A stretch of DNA of 8,950 nt from Ghiorsea sp. (GTDB lineage: Bacteria > Pseudomonadota > Zetaproteobacteria > Mariprofundales > Mariprofundaceae). Numbering within the stretch: the stretch's first letter is position 1; each line of letters starts with the position of its first letter. Location: contig JALUWH010000214.1 of assembly GCA_027019685.1 (NCBI GenBank), positions 1-8,950 of the forward strand. Reading direction: 5' to 3'. The notes beneath the pieces were generated by a model, which was given only the letters and a program-made list of their open reading frames with translations, did not search any database and had not been told where the DNA came from. Shown here one piece after another: positions 6,063 to 8,950 of the stretch. A program made the translations under genes and the position numbers.

Positions 6063-7426
6063 TATTTTTCCTCTTTTAATCCTAATTTCTGCATACGATA
6101 ACGCATGGAACGAAAGCTGATGCCCAAACGTTTGGCAGCTTGGGTTGCGTTGTTTTTGGTTTGGGATAGTGCTTCTTCAACCAAAGATTTTTCAATATGT
6201 TCAAGTTGCTCATCTAAAGATATACCTTGTTCTTGCAAATGATTTAGGTCAATGGATGGTATGGGACTGGGGTTTTGTAGCTCATCAATAAGCTGTATAT
6301 CTAAAGCATCACCGTCAGATAACGCCAATAGGCGTTGCAGGGTATTTTCTAGTTCGCGTACGTTGCCAGCAAGGGGTAAGTTGCTCAATTTTTGCATACA
6401 GGCATCTGAGATGGATATATTGCTGCCTCCGTGACGTTGCATTAAAGCGTGTACAAGGGCAGGAATGTCTTCTCTGCGTTGACGTAAACTAGGCATGTGT
6501 ACAGGAATAACATTCAGCCGATAAAATAAATCTTCACGGAAATTACCTGCTTGAACTTCAGCTTCAAGGTTGCGATTGGTAGCAGCAACAATACGTACAT
6601 CCACTTGGGTTTCGTGTTCACTGCCTACACGGCGCACGCGCATATCCTGTAAAACACGAAGTAACTTTACTTGGATAAGTAAAGGCATTTCACCAATCTC
6701 ATCAAGGAAAAGCGTTCCACCATTAGCACTTTCAATTAACCCTATTTTATCCGAATCAGCGCCAGTAAATGCACCTTTAACATAACCAAAAAGTTCCGAT
6801 TCAAATAGGTTTTCAGGAATTGCACCACAATGTACGGGTACAAACGGCCCTTGCTTGCGTGGTGATTGCTCATGAACAAGGCGGGCAGCCAACTCTTTAC
6901 CTGTGCCAGATTCTCCAGTGATAAGCACTGTGAAATCACGTTTTGCTGCGCGCTGTATACGGTCTCGTACACGTTGAATCACATGGGAATCACCAAGCAA
7001 AGAGCCTTTTGTTTCAAGTGATGGTAAGCTTTCTTCTATACTATGTTGGCTTGGTGAGACTTCTTTAGCCGCTAAGGCTCGTTCAATAATATCACCCAGT
7101 TCTGTTCGTGATACGGGCTTGGTGATGTAGTCGAATGCACCATTACGCATAGCTTCAACAGCAGTTTCAGCACTGGCATAGGCGGTAAGTAATAAAACAA
7201 TGGCATCAGGTTGCATGGCTTTGGTTTGTCGTACCACATCCAAACCTTTGTCTTCGCCATCCATGCGTAAGTCAGTGATGACAACATCAAAAGTTTGCTG
7301 TTCTAACGTTTGTTTTGCTTCGTCAGGTGTGGCAATGCTAGTGACATCATGACCAAATGAGCTTAAGGAGAGTGCCAATACTTCGCGTACATTTGCTTCA
7401 TCATCAAGGAGTAATATATTCGCCAT
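6062..7426 (-). CDS. pilR: Sigma54-dependent response regulator of type IV pili
   Basis: This 454-residue cytoplasmic activator of the NtrC class would drive sigma54 promoters, classically pilin genes, when phosphorylated by PilS. The receiver domain (about 1-120) has acidic pocket D8/D9, phospho-acceptor D52, T81 and K103. The AAA+ domain (about 143-375) has Walker A GESGTGKE at 171-178, the sigma54-contacting loop GAFTGA at 218-223 and Walker B TLFLDE at 238-243, with arginine-rich segments further on. A Fis-type helix-turn-helix occupies about 425-450, and its GISFRSMRYRMQKLGL sequence is characteristic of PilR and not of NtrC. The gene starts 1 nt after the pilS stop and overlaps pilD by 1 nt. 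All catalytic residues are present. The PilR call rests on the HTH sequence and the pilS/pilD context; the pilin target is inferred. Confidence 0.93.
   Translation of the reverse strand: MANILLLDDEANVREVLALSLSSFGHDVTSIATPDEAKQTLEQQTFDVVITDLRMDGEDKGLDVVRQTKAMQPDAIVLLLTAYASAETAVEAMRNGAFDYITKPVSRTELGDIIERALAAKEVSPSQHSIEESLPSLETKGSLLGDSHVIQRVRDRIQRAAKRDFTVLITGESGTGKELAARLVHEQSPRKQGPFVPVHCGAIPENLFESELFGYVKGAFTGADSDKIGLIESANGGTLFLDEIGEMPLLIQVKLLRVLQDMRVRRVGSEHETQVDVRIVAATNRNLEAEVQAGNFREDLFYRLNVIPVHMPSLRQRREDIPALVHALMQRHGGSNISISDACMQKLSNLPLAGNVRELENTLQRLLALSDGDALDIQLIDELQNPSPIPSIDLNHLQEQGISLDEQLEHIEKSLVEEALSQTKNNATQAAKRLGISFRSMRYRMQKLGLKEEK
6070..6073 (-). promoter_or_regulatory. Ribosome binding site of pilD
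   Basis: GAGG on the minus strand lies inside the last codons of pilR, 7 nt before the pilD ATG at 6062. It supports the start that overlaps the pilR stop codon. Confidence 0.6.
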
Positions 7427-7427
7427 G

Positions 7428-8950
7428 TTATTTCTTATCTTCTCCTTGTTGCGGACTTTGAGGTTGAGATGTTATCACAAAGCAGCAGCCATCGTGAACA
7501 GCTTCATCTAAGGAGATGTTCCAGTGATTTACTTGGCAAACTTGCCATACAGTTGCCAGACCTAAACCAGTACCTTGTTTTCGATTGGTTTGAAAGGGTT
7601 CAAAAAGTTTTTTACGCATGGTGCCGTGAATACCTTTGCCATGATCACGTACACTGAATGTCCAAGTTTTTTTGTGTTGTTGAAATGTGACTTCGATAGA
7701 TGCTGACTCAGGGCTAGCATGTACTGCGTTACGAATAAGGTTGTCGGTGATAAGACGAAAATGGTCGGGGTCAATGTTTATACGGACATCAGGGCAGTTG
7801 ATTTGGATTTGGTATTGATTGTTTAAATCAATATGTGCAACCGAGGTTTGTAGAAGTTCTAAAATAGATACATGCTGAATATGAGGTTGTAGGGGGCTTG
7901 CATAGTTCAGCATATCTGAAACTAAACGGTTTAAGCGAGATATTTCATCCGTTACAATACGCTCTAGGTTATTGTTGGGCTGTTGCAAGCCCATAAGTTC
8001 TACGGCTTGTGCAATGCTTTGCATGGGATTACGAATTTCATGGGCAAGCATGGATGCCATTTGCCCTAAAGATGCGAGTTTATCTTGTTCTGCAAGTTTT
8101 TGTTCTAGGTCTCGAGTTTCTGTTATGTTGACGATTGTCATTAGCCACATATTTTGCTTACCACGGATATGTACGAGGTTGAACAAAAGATGCACATCAC
8201 CGACTTGGTGCTCTGACTTAAAGCTTTGACAGTCATTTTCCATGATATGGTATAACATATCTGAGGATGTATGAAGGATGGTATGTAAAGCTTTTCCTCT
8301 GCAATTAGGTTGTAGATTTAATAAGGTTTGAGCAGCTGGATTAAAATCATGGATGAAGAGCCTATCATCCAAAATAACCATGCCTTCTTGCATGGTATAT
8401 AAGATTTGTTTGTTTAAGGCTTGTAGTTCTTTGTGTGCTTTGTTTGCACTATGCTCTGCTTGTTGTAAATTTGAATGACGACGAGCAATCAGCGCCATAA
8501 TACCACCTGTTAGGAAAAACAGAGAAGTTTGTAGGAGAATTTTTAGGGTGTGTTCATCGGTTATGGCTACATGGTACGATGCGGCATAAATGTAAATGGC
8601 AATAAGGTAAGTAATGGCAGCCAACACAGCAGTAGCAAGCACAAGTAAAATACGTGCTTGGGCTCCAGCAATGATAATAACGACACCTAAAAGGAAGACC
8701 AAAGGACTGTCAATACCACCACTGATGAATATTAAGACACCGATAAGTATTAAATCAGAACATAATTGAAAAAGAAGATTCCAAACAACAGGTTTCAGTT
8801 GTTGTAGCAATATCCATTGGGCAACCAAAAGCAACAGCCATAATAAAAAAACTGTTGGCAGTGTGACTTGTAGACTGGTTTGTGTATCTTTTGTAAACCA
8901 AGCAAAAGTGACAAGAAGAATAAATAAGCCAATATTTCGGGCTATAAATA
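7428..8950 (-). CDS. pilS: Membrane sensor histidine kinase of type IV pili (5' end outside window)
   Basis: The window holds 506 codons plus the stop, and the frame stays open to base 8948, so the true start lies beyond the right edge. Six hydrophobic segments at the N-terminus (about 8300-8950 encodes them plus the linker; one loop reads SGGIDSP) fit the PilS membrane domain. A short coiled-coil-like linker and a PAS-like domain follow. The catalytic half has the H-box LAHEIRNP with the phospho-accepting His at 8040-8042, the N-box DNLIRNA (key Asn at 7728-7730), the G1 box DHGKG (7632-7646) and the G2 box GTGLGLA (7554-7574). It would autophosphorylate and pass phosphate to PilR, encoded one base downstream. 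A TTG at 8834 could be mistaken for the start but would remove the first membrane segments. Confidence 0.92.
   Translation of the reverse strand, partial: FIARNIGLFILLVTFAWFTKDTQTSLQVTLPTVFLLWLLLLVAQWILLQQLKPVVWNLLFQLCSDLILIGVLIFISGGIDSPLVFLLGVVIIIAGAQARILLVLATAVLAAITYLIAIYIYAASYHVAITDEHTLKILLQTSLFFLTGGIMALIARRHSNLQQAEHSANKAHKELQALNKQILYTMQEGMVILDDRLFIHDFNPAAQTLLNLQPNCRGKALHTILHTSSDMLYHIMENDCQSFKSEHQVGDVHLLFNLVHIRGKQNMWLMTIVNITETRDLEQKLAEQDKLASLGQMASMLAHEIRNPMQSIAQAVELMGLQQPNNNLERIVTDEISRLNRLVSDMLNYASPLQPHIQHVSILELLQTSVAHIDLNNQYQIQINCPDVRINIDPDHFRLITDNLIRNAVHASPESASIEVTFQQHKKTWTFSVRDHGKGIHGTMRKKLFEPFQTNRKQGTGLGLATVWQVCQVNHWNISLDEAVHDGCCFVITSQPQSPQQGEDKK

Noticed and set aside
8832..8834. TTG as the pilS start codon
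   Set aside because: The frame stays open upstream to the window edge and encodes further hydrophobic segments expected in the PilS membrane domain.

Overview
The window looks like chromosomal DNA from a neutrophilic iron-oxidising bacterium, most likely a zetaproteobacterium (Mariprofundus/Ghiorsea relatives). Three things point there: a gene for an outer-membrane cytochrome-porin of the Cyc2 type, gammaproteobacteria-like PurL and PilS/PilR/PilD proteins, and fairly AT-leaning DNA (judged by eye, not counted). The taxonomic call is inference, because there is no rRNA or other marker gene here.

Layout. (1) Bases 1-2710, minus strand: the first 903 codons of purL, the large single-chain FGAM synthase of purine synthesis. 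Its 3' part lies outside the window. (2) Bases 2711-3233: a 523-bp divergent intergenic region. It holds a good sigma70-type promoter for purL, a 175-bp element bounded by near-perfect 38-bp inverted repeats, and a structured leader in front of the next gene. (3) Bases 3234-4388, plus strand: a single-gene unit for a Cyc2-like fused cytochrome c/beta-barrel protein, ending in a textbook intrinsic terminator. (4) Bases 4389-4692: a convergent intergenic region with the terminator, a palindrome-rich dispersed-repeat-like stretch, and a diverged third copy of the repeat found upstream of cyc2. (5) Bases 4693-8950, minus strand: a tightly packed operon read pilS-pilR-pilD-coaE, with junctions of 1 nt, a 1-nt overlap and 2 nt. 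It encodes a membrane sensor kinase, a sigma54-dependent activator, the prepilin peptidase and dephospho-CoA kinase. pilS runs off the right edge.

How the parts relate. PilS and PilR form a two-component pair expected to switch on type IV pilus genes through sigma54. PilD processes the prepilins, and CoaE is a housekeeping passenger that often sits beside pilD. The Cyc2-like protein would take electrons from extracellular Fe(II) at the outer membrane and pass them to periplasmic carriers. Its strong codon bias, isolated transcription unit, long structured leader and strong terminator all suggest an abundantly expressed protein. The most interesting part is this cyc2-like locus, with repeats on both sides and an apparently structured leader. 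The rest is ordinary core genome.
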